64,000 nucleotides of DNA from Egicoccus sp. AB-alg2. GTDB lineage: Bacteria > Actinomycetota > Nitriliruptoria > Nitriliruptorales > Nitriliruptoraceae. The DNA lies in NCBI RefSeq assembly GCF_041821065.1, contig NZ_JBGUAX010000002.1, forward strand, positions 124,001 to 188,000. Reading direction: 5' to 3'. The notes under the pieces are model-generated. The model saw only the letters and a program-made list of their open reading frames with translations, ran no database searches and had not been told where the DNA came from. Each line of letters opens with the position of its first letter. The first letter of the stretch is position 1. Shown here piece by piece: positions 1 through 8,487 of the stretch. Both the position numbers and the translations under genes were made by a program.

Positions 1-792
1 ACGATCGAGATCCTCGAGGGCTTCCGGATGCCGTCCGGCGGTGAGGTCACCGTGCTCGGTGCGGACCCGGCGACCGGCGACGAGTCCTGGCGGGCACGCA
101 GCGGGGTGGTGCTGCAGTCGTGGCGCGATCATCCGCGATGGACGCCCCGTCGGCTTCTGACCCACCTCGGCCGCTACTACCTGCCCTTCTCGACCGCGGA
201 GAGGCCACGTCCCCGTGACGTCGAGGAGCTGATCTCACTCGTCGGCCTCGTCGAGCAGGCCGACCAGAAGATCGTCACGCTCTCCGGAGGCCAGCGCCGC
301 CGGCTGGACGTGGCCATCGGCATCGTCGGCCGCCCAGAACTGCTCTTCCTCGACGAGCCGACGACCGGGTTCGACCCGCACGCGCGCCGGGAGTTCCACG
401 ACCTCGTGTATCGACTGTCGGAGGTCGAGGACACCACGATCCTGTTGACCACCCATGACCTGGCGGAGGCCGAGAAGCTCGCCGACCGGATCCTGATCCT
501 GGCGGCGGGCCGGATCGTCGCCGACGGTTCGGCCGACGAGCTCGCGCGGCAGGTCGAGGGCAAGACCCACGTCCGCTGGCGCCGCGACGGGGAGCACCAC
601 GTGCACGCGGCCGACGACGCCGTCGGCTTCGTCCGGCAGCTGCTCGCCCAGTACGACGACCTCGACGACCTGGAGGTGCGCCACACGAGCCTCGAGGACA
701 CCTATCTGACGATGGTGCAGCAGCACGAGTCTGGCGACGCGGTCGATGCGGCATCCACGTTCACGCGCACGACCGAGGAGGTGGGTCCGTGA
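1..792 (+). CDS. ABC transporter ATP-binding protein, 5' end outside window
   Basis: The reading frame is open from base 1, so the gene starts upstream and the Walker A loop is not in the window. Visible parts are the Q-loop (GVVLQSW), the ABC signature LSGGQ, Walker B with the catalytic Glu (LLFLDEPTTG) and the H-loop (LLTTHD). The C-terminal 60 or so residues resemble the tail of DrrA-type export ATPases. It should power the ABC-2 type permease whose GTG start overlaps its stop by 4 bp. This is a multidrug, antibiotic or lipid exporter by family, and the substrate cannot be read. A LuxR-type two-component system lies convergently downstream, a common neighbour of such exporters. Confidence 0.93.
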   Translation, partial: TIEILEGFRMPSGGEVTVLGADPATGDESWRARSGVVLQSWRDHPRWTPRRLLTHLGRYYLPFSTAERPRPRDVEELISLVGLVEQADQKIVTLSGGQRRRLDVAIGIVGRPELLFLDEPTTGFDPHARREFHDLVYRLSEVEDTTILLTTHDLAEAEKLADRILILAAGRIVADGSADELARQVEGKTHVRWRRDGEHHVHAADDAVGFVRQLLAQYDDLDDLEVRHTSLEDTYLTMVQQHESGDAVDAASTFTRTTEEVGP

Positions 793-1643
793 ACCCCAAG
801 TTGCATGCGAGCCGGATCGGGCTCCACCGAGGCTGGACCGAGTTCCTCCAGAGCTTGAAGAGCCCGCAGGACCAGGGGTTCTACCTGTTCATGGCGCTCG
901 CCGTGCTCGGCTACCTCTTCATCCGTCGCAACACGGTCATCGACGAGATCGGGATGACCATCCCGCAGGTGTCGATGCCGTCGATCCTGGGTGGCTTGCT
1001 CGCGTTCGGGGTGGTGATCGGTCCTGCCTACCAGTTGGCCATGGATCGGGAGGACGGCACGTTGCTGCGCTACAAGGCCATGCCGCACGGCATCGGCGGA
1101 TACGTCACCAGCCAGCTCGCCTACCACTCGCTCGGGTTGGTACCGATGCTGCTGGTCATCCTGGTCCCGGGCTTCCTGTTGTTCGACGGGCTCATGCAGC
1201 GCGGCACGACGGGCTGGCTGACCATGATCTGGGTGCTGCTGCTCGGTCTGGCCGCGATGATGCCGATCGGCATCGTCATCGGCGCCCTCGTACCGAGCAC
1301 GCAGAAAGTCGGCAGCTGGGGCATGCTGCCGATCATGGTGCTGGTGAGCATCTCGGGCATCTTCTTCCCGATCCAGGCCCTCTGGGGCTGGGTCCAGCCG
1401 ATCGCGCAGGCCTTCCCGCTCTACTGGATCGGGCTCGGCATGCGCTCGGCGTTCCTGCCCGATGCCGCCCTGGCGATCGAGGTTGGACAGTCGTGGCGCA
1501 CCGGCGCGACCGTCGCCGTCCTCGCCGCGTGGGCCATCGTCGGCACGGCCATCTGCCCGCCGGTGCTGCGGCGCATGGCACGCCGCCAGTCCGGCGCAGC
1601 GGTGCAGGCTGCCCGTGAGCAGGCGACGCAGTGGGTGCGATGA
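789..1643 (+). CDS. ABC-2 type transporter permease
   Basis: A 284-residue integral membrane protein with a short hydrophilic N-terminus and about six hydrophobic segments, the layout of DrrB/ABC-2 permeases. The conserved middle reads like this family: a helix ending in AMDREDGTLLRYKAMP, then GIFFPIQALWGWVQPIAQAFPL, a segment typical of ABC-2 exporters. It starts with GTG inside the stop of the ATPase gene (GTGA overlap), so the two are translationally coupled and should form one exporter of two ATPases and two permeases. The substrate is unknown. Confidence 0.92.
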   Translation: MNPKLHASRIGLHRGWTEFLQSLKSPQDQGFYLFMALAVLGYLFIRRNTVIDEIGMTIPQVSMPSILGGLLAFGVVIGPAYQLAMDREDGTLLRYKAMPHGIGGYVTSQLAYHSLGLVPMLLVILVPGFLLFDGLMQRGTTGWLTMIWVLLLGLAAMMPIGIVIGALVPSTQKVGSWGMLPIMVLVSISGIFFPIQALWGWVQPIAQAFPLYWIGLGMRSAFLPDAALAIEVGQSWRTGATVAVLAAWAIVGTAICPPVLRRMARRQSGAAVQAAREQATQWVR

Positions 1644-1700
1644 CCGCCGGGATGGACCGTGGAACTGGCGCAGTGACCTCGCAACACGACACCAGGCTGG

Positions 1701-2360
1701 TCAGCCTTCGCCGGGGCTGACGAGACCGGTTTCGTAGGCGAGCACGACGGCCTGGACGCGGTCGCGGAGTCCGAGTTTCGCAAAGATGCGGGTGACGTGC
1801 GTCTTCACGGTGGCCTCGCCGAGGTAGAGCTCGGCAGCGATCTCTGCGTTGGACAGACCGCGGGCGATGACGCGCAAGACCTCGATCTCCCGTGGTGTGA
1901 GTGCGGCCAGGGTGTCCGGGATGTCACCCGAGGCTGGGGGATGATGGACGTAGGTCTCGACGAGCCGGCGGGTGACGGTGGGTGCGAACAGCATCTCGCC
2001 CGTGTGGCAGGCACGTACGGCGTCGGCGAGGTCAGCTGGCGGTGTGGTCTTGAGCAGGAAACCGCTCGCACCCGCGCGTAGGGCACCGACGACGTACTCG
2101 TCGAGGTCGAACATGGTCAGGATGACGACTCGGCAGTCGGGGCGGGCCTGCAGGACGGTCCGGGTACCGCTGATGCCGTCGACGTCGGGCATCTGGACGT
2201 CCATGAGCACGACGTCCGCCTGGTGGGTGGCCGCGGCGGTGGCGGCGTCGAGCCCGTTGGCGACCTCCGCCACGACCTCGATGTCGGCTTCGGCATCGAG
2301 GATGGCGCGCAGGCCACCGCGGATGAGGTTCTGGTCGTCGGCGATCACGACCCGGATCAT
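1701..2360 (-). CDS. NarL/LuxR-family response regulator
   Basis: 219 residues. The N-terminal receiver domain has the acidic pair D8/D9, the phospho-acceptor D54 (VLMDVQMP) and the conserved K104 (GFLLK). The C-terminal LuxR helix-turn-helix is at about 153-210 (LTPREIEVLRVIARGLSNAEI). It is the transcription factor partner of the histidine kinase just upstream, whose stop overlaps its start by 4 bp (ATGA). It runs convergently to the ABC exporter genes, a plausible target. Function beyond phosphorelay is not visible. Confidence 0.95.
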   Translation of the reverse strand: MIRVVIADDQNLIRGGLRAILDAEADIEVVAEVANGLDAATAAATHQADVVLMDVQMPDVDGISGTRTVLQARPDCRVVILTMFDLDEYVVGALRAGASGFLLKTTPPADLADAVRACHTGEMLFAPTVTRRLVETYVHHPPASGDIPDTLAALTPREIEVLRVIARGLSNAEIAAELYLGEATVKTHVTRIFAKLGLRDRVQAVVLAYETGLVSPGEG

Positions 2361-4240
2361 GGCTGCACCTGGGGGGCGGGTCGGTCCAGGGGGAGCCGCG
2401 CGGTCACGACGAAGCCGCGGTCGCTCGCGGGTCCGGCGGTGACGGTGCCGCGAAGGGCGCGGACACGTTCGGCCAGGCCGACGAGCCCGAACCCACCGGC
2501 GGAGGGGATGGCGGGTTCGTGTCCGGGGCCGTCGTCTCGGACGATGACCTCCAGGATGCCGTCCTGGTCGGCGACGGTGACCTGCACGGCGGCGCCGGGC
2601 GCGTAACGGGTCGCGTTCGTGAGCGCCTCCTGGACTATCCGATAGATCGTCGCCGCCAGCGGAGGATCGTGCGGCAGCCGTTCGGGCAGGCCCAACGACA
2701 CGGTCAGGCCAGCGGCCTCGATCCGGCCCGCCAGGGCGTGCAGCGCGTCGTCGAGGCCGCTCGTTTCGGGGCTGGCGGCCAGTCCGGCCGCGCCGACCGC
2801 ACCGGCGTCGAGCAGACCGAACAGCATGTCGAGCTCGACCTGCGCGTCGGCGCCGGTGCTGCGCACCGTGGCCAGTGCCTCCCGGGCCTGTGCGGGTGCC
2901 CGAGCGGCCAACGCGGCGGCAGCGCCAGCCTGCAGGACCATGACTCCGACGGCGTGGCTGGCGACATCGTGCAACTCACGTGCCAGGCGTAGACGCTCGC
3001 TCTGGACCGCGGCCGCAGCGATCGCGTCGTGCTGGGCCTTGAGCGAGGTCGCGGTCGCCTCCGAGCTTCGCTCCTCGCGCTGGCGGGCGGTCCACACGTG
3101 CCCGGCCACCGCGGCCAGGGCCAGCAGCGCGGAGGTCATGACGACGTTGTCCGGCTCGTCGTGATAGACGTCCGCCAGCACCAACACGGCCAGGAGCGAC
3201 AGCGCTCCACAGGCACGCCGGCTCCTCTCGCCGGCGGCGGACCAGGCCAGCAGCATGAACACGGCTGCGCTCCACAGGCCGTAGGGCAGCGGCTGGCCCA
3301 GGATCAGGGCCCCAGCGGGCGCGAGCGCAGCGGCCAGACAGGCCAGCAAGGGGTCGGTGCGGCGCAGCGCGAGACTCGCGACGAACCCGCCCGCCAACAC
3401 GACCCCGAGCAGGCCGCCCAGGGCACGCTCCGGCGCCACGTCCAGCCGCGCGTACAGGACCATCTCGCCGACGTACAGCACTGCCACCGCGGCGGCGGTG
3501 GCCAGGTCGGTGCGCCAACGTGGCGGTGGCCGAGGGGCTGGCGGCGGGTCGGCGACGTCCGCTTCCGTGCGCAACAGGCCGAGGAGCCGTCGCAGTTCGG
3601 TGGTGGCGTCCCTGCCCTGCTGCTGGATCGCGACCATCGCGGACCGGTCGAGGTCACGCCCCGCCTGCTCGGCATGGCCGGCCATCCCCACCACCGCGGC
3701 GCGGATCGTGCGCAGCGCCTCGCCGGCCAGGCGCGCCCGCTCTTCGGCCACCACCTGCGCGGCCGTCACCTGCGGGTCGGTCGCGGCCAACTCGGCGGCC
3801 ACCTCAGCGGCCTGCTCGGCCCCCAGTGTGCGACGGCGAACGAGGTAGCCACACACCCAGATGGTCCCCACCAGGACGACGACGAACAGGCCGGTCGCGA
3901 GGGTTGGGTCGGTGGCCCACTGCGCGGCGGCGAGCACCCCGGCGACCGCCAGGCCCCCGGCTCTGTCGGCGTAGCGCCCGAGCGCGTAGGCCACGATGAG
4001 GAACACCGCCATGCCGGCCGGGCTCTCGGCGGGCACCCCCAGGGCGGCGCGCAGCAGGTGGAGACCGGCCGTGCTCAGGCCCGCGACCAGCGGGGCACGG
4101 CGGAAGCCCAGCACCACCAGCCCGCTCAACGGCGCGCTCAGCACCGGTCCCAGCCCTTCGGCGGCCAGCAAGAGCGCATCCGAGGCGACGCAGCCGGCCG
4201 CCAGGGCGGCCTCGAGACGGTAGGCAGGACCGATCCTCAT
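2357..4240 (-). CDS. Sensor histidine kinase (HisKA_3) with a second, histidine-less DHp-like segment
   Basis: 627 residues from the ATG at 4240; the frame is open further upstream but that part is hydrophilic and unlike the family. Order: hydrophobic helices about 12-135; a HisKA_3-like segment 166-224 (ERARLAGEALRT ... TELRRLLGLLR) in which the phospho-acceptor position is L176; a second hydrophobic block about 248-385; then a complete HisKA_3 domain with H424 (ERLRLARELHD) and a HATPase_c domain with N-box (VQEALTNATRYA) and G1 box (DDGPG, 569-573). It looks like an internal duplication of the membrane-DHp unit with one copy decayed. It phosphorylates the overlapping NarL-type regulator. 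A TATGGT box lies 6 nt before the start and no ribosome binding site is seen, so the mRNA may be leaderless. Confidence 0.9.
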   Translation of the reverse strand: MRIGPAYRLEAALAAGCVASDALLLAAEGLGPVLSAPLSGLVVLGFRRAPLVAGLSTAGLHLLRAALGVPAESPAGMAVFLIVAYALGRYADRAGGLAVAGVLAAAQWATDPTLATGLFVVVLVGTIWVCGYLVRRRTLGAEQAAEVAAELAATDPQVTAAQVVAEERARLAGEALRTIRAAVVGMAGHAEQAGRDLDRSAMVAIQQQGRDATTELRRLLGLLRTEADVADPPPAPRPPPRWRTDLATAAAVAVLYVGEMVLYARLDVAPERALGGLLGVVLAGGFVASLALRRTDPLLACLAAALAPAGALILGQPLPYGLWSAAVFMLLAWSAAGERSRRACGALSLLAVLVLADVYHDEPDNVVMTSALLALAAVAGHVWTARQREERSSEATATSLKAQHDAIAAAAVQSERLRLARELHDVASHAVGVMVLQAGAAAALAARAPAQAREALATVRSTGADAQVELDMLFGLLDAGAVGAAGLAASPETSGLDDALHALAGRIEAAGLTVSLGLPERLPHDPPLAATIYRIVQEALTNATRYAPGAAVQVTVADQDGILEVIVRDDGPGHEPAIPSAGGFGLVGLAERVRALRGTVTAGPASDRGFVVTARLPLDRPAPQVQP

Positions 4241-4246
4241 GACCGG

Positions 4247-4252
4247 ACCATA
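4247..4252 (-). promoter_or_regulatory. Putative -10 box (TATGGT) for a leaderless kinase mRNA
   Basis: On the minus strand TATGGT is followed by 6 nt and then the ATG at 4240. That spacing puts the transcription start at or next to the A of the ATG, and no Shine-Dalgarno sequence is present. No convincing -35 hexamer is visible. This is inference from position only. Confidence 0.4.
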
Positions 4253-4408
4253 ACGACACGCAGCCCCGGCCGCGTCCGCCTGGAGGTTGAGCCGCCTCCG
4301 ACCTGGCGCGAGCCCGGTCGGTGCGTCGAGGCTGACGCGAAGGGGCGCCGCAGCGCTGAAGGTGACCGTGGACCGCGGAACGGGCCGCGGACGACATGGA
4401 GCACCCTC

Positions 4409-5116
4409 ATGAGCTCTGCGAACCGACTGATCGGCGGGATGAGCATCGTGCTCGTCCCGCTGCTGTTCGGCATCGGCGACCAACTACGCATGGCGGCCGA
4501 GCCCCCCACCGGCCTGGGGAGTGTCGACCCCGACTACGGCGTCGCCGAGGCCACCGCCACCCTGGCCAGCATCGACGCCAACCGCGGCCTTTTCCTCGCC
4601 GCGTCCTACCTCGTCCTGCTCGCGGTGCTGCTGTCCTTCCCGGCGATGCTCGCGGTCTGGCGGCTGTCCGTCGAAGGAGCGCCGCGCTGGGCCTGGGTCG
4701 GCGCGACCCTGGCCGCCCTCGGCATCATCGGCCAGGCCGTGCACCTCGCTGGCTACTTCGGGCTGTCCCTCGCCTTCTCCGCCTTCCACGATCTCGGCGT
4801 CGCCGCCGAGCTCTTCGTCGCGACCGGGGTCAACAGCTTCCTGATCGCGCTGTTCGTCCCGTTCCTGCTGGGGCTGCTCGCGCCCATCCCCCAGGTCGTC
4901 GGCCTGCGCCGCGCACGAATCATTCCTTTGTGGGCCGCACTCGCCGTCGTCGCAGGTGTCGCCGTCATGGTCATCGCCGGGTCGACACCCGCGACGTCCG
5001 CCTTCACCGCGATCCTGCTCGCGGCCGGGCTGTTCCCCGCGGCGCGCACGATGCTCCGCACACACGAACCCCCCGCCACCACGCATTCCGTCCGCACGGT
5101 TCCCGGACCGGCCTGA
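4409..5116 (+). CDS. Hypothetical six-helix membrane protein
   Basis: 235 residues from the ATG at 4409, which has a GGAG 8 nt upstream. A longer frame extends far upstream through the antisense of the kinase gene but codes a low-complexity, non-membrane sequence and is rejected. Hydrophobic segments lie near residues 10-25, 63-85, 96-118, 128-155, 170-190 and 195-215, separated by short loops. It resembles small actinobacterial DUF4386-like membrane proteins, but I cannot assign a family with confidence. It is divergent from the kinase gene, with 168 bp between them. No function can be assigned. Confidence 0.75.
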   Translation: MSSANRLIGGMSIVLVPLLFGIGDQLRMAAEPPTGLGSVDPDYGVAEATATLASIDANRGLFLAASYLVLLAVLLSFPAMLAVWRLSVEGAPRWAWVGATLAALGIIGQAVHLAGYFGLSLAFSAFHDLGVAAELFVATGVNSFLIALFVPFLLGLLAPIPQVVGLRRARIIPLWAALAVVAGVAVMVIAGSTPATSAFTAILLAAGLFPAARTMLRTHEPPATTHSVRTVPGPA

Positions 5117-5125
5117 CGCGCTGAG

Positions 5126-5158
5126 CCCGGCCCAGCGGCCGGGTGCAGCCCCGCACCC
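5126..5158. terminator. Putative bidirectional hairpin between convergent genes
   Basis: CCCGGCC-cagc-GGCCGGG (7-bp stem, 4-nt loop, 5126-5143) is followed at once by an overlapping alternative stem GGGTGC/GCACCC (5141-5158). It sits in the 104 bp between the converging genes ending at 5116 and 5221. No T-tract follows, as is usual in high-GC actinobacteria, so the terminator call is tentative. Confidence 0.4.
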
Positions 5159-5220
5159 TCGGCCCGACGGTCGCCGCGACAGCGGCGAGTGTCCGGCGCC
5201 CGACCCGCTTCTCGACGTCG

Positions 5221-5784
5221 CTAGTCAGCCACAGCTGGCAGTGGGGCGGGCCCGGGGTCCGCGGCCAGGGCAACGGCCAGCCAGACCAGAGCCATGCCGA
5301 AGCCGTTCGCGAAGGGGGGTAGCAGGAACATGATCGGGAGGAACGCTGCGACGCCTGCGCCGGTCCACCAGGGCCAGCGCCTGCCGGTGCCGAGTACCCC
5401 GGCCGCGACCAGGCCGACGAAGGTCGGCAGGACGGCGAGTACGAACAGCCAGTCGGGCGGCTCCGACCCGGCGACGGGCACACTGACCATGGTGAGACCG
5501 GCGAGGGTCATCCCGGTGGGGGCCAGCCACCAGAGCAGCGCCCGCCAACCGGTCACGGGCACGATCAGTGCGAGGGCAACGGCGCCGGCGAGGAAGGCGA
5601 GCCCTGCCGTCACCTCTGACACGAGGCCGAGCCCGGTGGTGTGCTCGTCGACGTCGCCCGCGAGCGCGACGAACCCGTTGGTGACCAGCATGGCCGTGGC
5701 GGCGAGGGCTGCGAGACGGGCAGGGCGTCGCCGGTGATCGTTGGTCGCGGCAGTGGCGCGGCTCGTGAGTGGGGACCAGGACAT
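5221..5784 (-). CDS. Hypothetical multi-pass membrane protein
   Basis: 187 residues. The ATG at 5784 is preferred over upstream in-frame starts because it has a strong ribosome binding site (GGAAGGAG, about 6 nt upstream). After a basic N-terminus (RRRPARL) there are five or six hydrophobic segments with WW-rich loops (ALLWWLAP, WPWWTGAG). No catalytic motif or known domain is recognised. It is divergent from the second histidine kinase gene, with 156 bp between starts, and might be under the control of that two-component system, which is only a suggestion. Confidence 0.72.
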   Translation of the reverse strand: MSWSPLTSRATAATNDHRRRPARLAALAATAMLVTNGFVALAGDVDEHTTGLGLVSEVTAGLAFLAGAVALALIVPVTGWRALLWWLAPTGMTLAGLTMVSVPVAGSEPPDWLFVLAVLPTFVGLVAAGVLGTGRRWPWWTGAGVAAFLPIMFLLPPFANGFGMALVWLAVALAADPGPAPLPAVAD

Positions 5785-5927
5785 GACAGGCTCCTTCCGA
5801 ACGTGTCGGACCGACATGGCCCGACTGCGAGGAGGCAACCGGAACGGCGCCCGGCCGACCTCCCCCTGGTGGCTCGATCGCCTCTGTCTCGAGGCAGAGA
5901 TCTGCCGTGCGCTACCGCCGGGGTCCT

Positions 5928-5933
5928 TAAGAT
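5928..5933 (+). promoter_or_regulatory. Putative -10 box (TAAGAT) for a leaderless kinase mRNA
   Basis: TAAGAT is followed by exactly 7 nt (cgctggc) and the ATG of the kinase gene at 5941. No ribosome binding site precedes the start. The geometry predicts transcription beginning at the ATG itself. No good -35 element is seen. Confidence 0.5.
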
Positions 5934-5940
5934 CGCTGGC

Positions 5941-7038
5941 ATGAAGCTCGCGCCCCGGACGCCGTTCGCGCGCGACCTGCTACTCGCGGTCGCGGTGACG
6001 GCGGTGGCCCAAATCGAGCTGGTACTGCTCGCCGCGCAGGCGGGCGGGCCAGTGGTCTGGCACCACGCAACGAGCCTGCTGATCCTGCCCGCGCTGGCGT
6101 TGCGGCGGCGAGCTCCACTCTGGTCGATCCTGATCGCTGCAGTCGGGCTGCTGTTCCAGCCTCTCATCGGTCCGGCCGCGGTGGCCACGCCGTATCTGGC
6201 CCTCCTGTTCTTGCTGGCGTCGCTCGGTTGGTTCGCTCCACTCCGTCAGGGTGTGGTCGGGGTGGCGGTGACGCTGGTCTGCGGGCTGGGATACGACACG
6301 CTGGCCGGTGCGGCGCCAGTGGCCGACGTGGTCGTCAACGCGGCGCTGCTCGTCCTGGCGTGGGCGGCCGGTCGGGGGCTGCGGGTGACGACCGATCGAC
6401 GGGTGGCTGCCGAGGTGGAAGCTGACCGGACCGCCCGCGCCGCCGTGGACGCGGAGCGCGGTCGCATCGCTCGGGACGTGCACGACTCGTTGGGCCACGC
6501 ACTGACGTTGATGACCCTGCAGGCTGGCAGCGCCCGTGAACGGGTCGATCAGCCGGTGGCCTCGGAAGCGTTGACGCTGATCGAGCGGACCGGCAGGGAA
6601 GCGCTGACCGATCTCCACCGGGTTCTCGGGCTGTTGGATCTCGAGGGCGACAGGGGCAAGGGCCTGGCGCACCTTCCCGACCTGGTCGCCGGTATCGCCC
6701 CCGTCGGACTGCAGGTCGACCTGGAGGTCCAGGCGCACGAGGTCCCGCGCAGCGTCGCGAACGCGACGTACTGGGTGGTGCAAGAGGCGCTGACCAACAT
6801 CGCGCGGCACAGCCACGCGCGCGTGGCCGACGTGCGTGTGTGTTCCCGGGCGGGCGAGCTGGTGACCGTCGTGGCCGATCCGGGCCCCGCCCGACACGGC
6901 GCCAGGCCGGGTACGGGTCGCGGGCTCATGGGCCTGCAGCGGCGACTCGAACCATTGGGCGGCACGCTGGCGGTCGCTTCGGACGCAGCCGGCTGGCGGG
7001 TGGAAGTGCACATCCCACTGCCGGAGCGATCGCCGTGA
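5941..7038 (+). CDS. Sensor histidine kinase (HisKA_3 type)
   Basis: 365 residues. Four to five hydrophobic helices fill residues 12-145, followed by a short linker and HisKA_3 with the phospho-acceptor H181 (ERGRIARDVHDSLGHA). The HATPase_c domain has the N-box VVQEALTNIARHSHA and a shortened G1 box (ADPGPA rather than DDGxG), then GTGRGLMGLQRR. The long upstream extension of the frame lies over the divergent gene's coding region and is rejected. The GTG of the response regulator overlaps its stop, so the two form a standard pair. The signal is unknown. Confidence 0.93.
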   Translation: MKLAPRTPFARDLLLAVAVTAVAQIELVLLAAQAGGPVVWHHATSLLILPALALRRRAPLWSILIAAVGLLFQPLIGPAAVATPYLALLFLLASLGWFAPLRQGVVGVAVTLVCGLGYDTLAGAAPVADVVVNAALLVLAWAAGRGLRVTTDRRVAAEVEADRTARAAVDAERGRIARDVHDSLGHALTLMTLQAGSARERVDQPVASEALTLIERTGREALTDLHRVLGLLDLEGDRGKGLAHLPDLVAGIAPVGLQVDLEVQAHEVPRSVANATYWVVQEALTNIARHSHARVADVRVCSRAGELVTVVADPGPARHGARPGTGRGLMGLQRRLEPLGGTLAVASDAAGWRVEVHIPLPERSP

Positions 7039-7700
7039 CCGGCTTGCGGGTGGTGATCGCCGACGACGAACCACTCGTCAGGCAGGGGCTACGGATGGTC
7101 ATCGAGTTCGATGGCGACATGACCGTGGTGGCCGAGGCCGCCGACGGGCGTGAGGCACTGAGACGCGCCATCGAGCATCGACCCGACCTGACGCTGCTCG
7201 ACGTCCGGATGCCGATCATGGACGGGGTCGAGGTCTGCCGCCGGATCGTCGCGTCCCCCCAGCTGGCAGCCGTCCGCCCGGTCGTGCTGACCACGTTCGC
7301 CGAAGACGAGTTGGTGGTAGCCGCGCTTCGTGCAGGTGCCGCCGGCTACCTGCTCAAGAGCATGCCACCCGACCAGATCCGCCAGGCCGCCCGCACCGCG
7401 GTAGAGGGCCAGACCGCGCTCGCCCCCGCGCTCGTGGACCGGCTGGTTCGCGACTACACCACCCGACGGGCCGAGCCCTCACCCGCATTGACACGGCTGA
7501 CCGAACGCGAGACCGACGTGCTGCGCGAGATCGCCCACGGCCGCTCGAACCTCGAGATCGCCGATGCTCTCTACATCAGCGAGGGCACGGTCAAGACACA
7601 CGTCGCCTCGCTGTTGCGCAAGCTCGAGCTGCGAGACCGCACCCAAGCAGCCGTGGCTGCCTATGAGCTCGGGCTCGTGCGCCCGGGTGACGCCAACTGA
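7035..7700 (+). CDS. NarL/LuxR-family response regulator
   Basis: 221 residues from a GTG that overlaps the kinase stop (GTGA). Receiver domain: D10/D11, phospho-acceptor D56 (LTLLDVRMP), T86 and K108 (GYLLKSMPP). LuxR helix-turn-helix at about 155-212 (LTERETDVLREIAHGRSNLEI). It is the cognate regulator of the kinase just upstream. It is only moderately similar to the regulator at 1701-2360, so the two systems are paralogous rather than recent copies. Targets are not visible. Confidence 0.95.
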   Translation: MTGLRVVIADDEPLVRQGLRMVIEFDGDMTVVAEAADGREALRRAIEHRPDLTLLDVRMPIMDGVEVCRRIVASPQLAAVRPVVLTTFAEDELVVAALRAGAAGYLLKSMPPDQIRQAARTAVEGQTALAPALVDRLVRDYTTRRAEPSPALTRLTERETDVLREIAHGRSNLEIADALYISEGTVKTHVASLLRKLELRDRTQAAVAAYELGLVRPGDAN

Positions 7701-7841
7701 TCTGATGCATCGGCCGATCACGAACGACCGAGGAACGGCATCCGCCCGGTAGGAGGACCCGAGGCAGGATCGACGAGATCCGAGGCGTGCACCTGCTGGG
7801 ACGGATCCGGCCTGCGGTAGCGAGGCAACCATGCAGCCCCA

Positions 7842-8435
7842 TCACGCCACGTCGAGCCTCGAGTGGGCAAGCGCCCGTGCCCTCTCGACGGCGACGCTGG
7901 GGGGTTCGAGCATCATGGCGGAGAGGGCGCCGCGGTAAATCAGCTCGACGTCCGCGGCGAGGCGGTCCGGGTCGTCGGCGTCGGTGTCGGCGGCCAGCGC
8001 CCGGAGGCAACCGGCGATGGCCGTCCAGTGGTCGACGACGACGCTGGTGGCCGGATGTGACGGGTCGGCCACCTCGACGAGTGCGTCGACGAACGCGCAG
8101 CCTCGCGCTCGGCGCGTCTCGTCCTCCCAGGTGTCGAGCGCATCGAAGATGGCGAGCAGGCGCCCCTCGGGGGTCGACTGTGCGTCGATGGCAGCCTGCC
8201 AGTGCGCCGTCCATCGCCGGTCGCGGGTCCGCAGGTACTCGACCACGAGACCGTCCTTGCCGCCGAACTGGTGGTAAAGCGTCTTTCGAGCGACTCGAGC
8301 GTGGTCGAGGATCGCGTCCACACCGGTGTTCACGATGCCGCGTGCGAAGAAGAGTTCGTCGGCAGCCGCGAGGAGCCGTTGGCGCGGCGACGCCACGGCG
8401 ACTTCGTCCTGCGATCTTCCGGTCATGCCGGTCAT
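7842..8435 (-). CDS. TetR-family transcriptional repressor
   Basis: 197 residues (a second ATG at 8426 would give 194). The N-terminal TetR helix-turn-helix is clear (RQRLLAAADELFFARGIVNTG ... VARKTLYHQFGGKDGL), followed by an all-helical ligand domain like TetR_C of the LmrA/YxaF group (RARGCAFVDALVEV). It is divergent from a YbfB/YjiJ-type MFS gene. The 52-bp space between the starts contains a 16-bp near-perfect palindrome suited to binding a TetR dimer, so it probably represses both itself and the transporter. The ligand is unknown. Confidence 0.93.
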   Translation of the reverse strand: MTGMTGRSQDEVAVASPRQRLLAAADELFFARGIVNTGVDAILDHARVARKTLYHQFGGKDGLVVEYLRTRDRRWTAHWQAAIDAQSTPEGRLLAIFDALDTWEDETRRARGCAFVDALVEVADPSHPATSVVVDHWTAIAGCLRALAADTDADDPDRLAADVELIYRGALSAMMLEPPSVAVERARALAHSRLDVA

Positions 8436-8452
8436 GGTATGCGCCGCTACGG

Positions 8453-8468
8453 TAGACCGATCGTTCTA
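8453..8468. promoter_or_regulatory. TetR-type operator palindrome
   Basis: TAGACCGATCGTTCTA is a 16-bp palindrome with one mismatched pair (7 of 8 pairs match). It is embedded in a wider inverted repeat GGTAGA...TCTACC (8451-8474). It lies between the divergent tetR (start 8435) and MFS (start 8488) genes, overlapping where both promoters must be. The sequence matches the TAGACCG-CGGTCTA style of operators bound by TetR-family repressors. The assignment to the adjacent regulator is inference. Confidence 0.75.
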
Positions 8469-8487
8469 TCTACCGGGTGAGGCGCTG

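Noticed and set aside
3029-4408. Long plus-strand frame continuing upstream of the membrane protein at 4409
   Set aside because: It is antisense to the histidine kinase, rich in Arg, Gln and Gly, and matches no protein; the family-like part begins at the ATG at 4409.
4241-4483. 81-residue N-terminal extension of the histidine kinase
   Set aside because: It is hydrophilic and unlike the family, while the ATG at 4240 begins directly before the first membrane helix and has a suitably placed -10 box.
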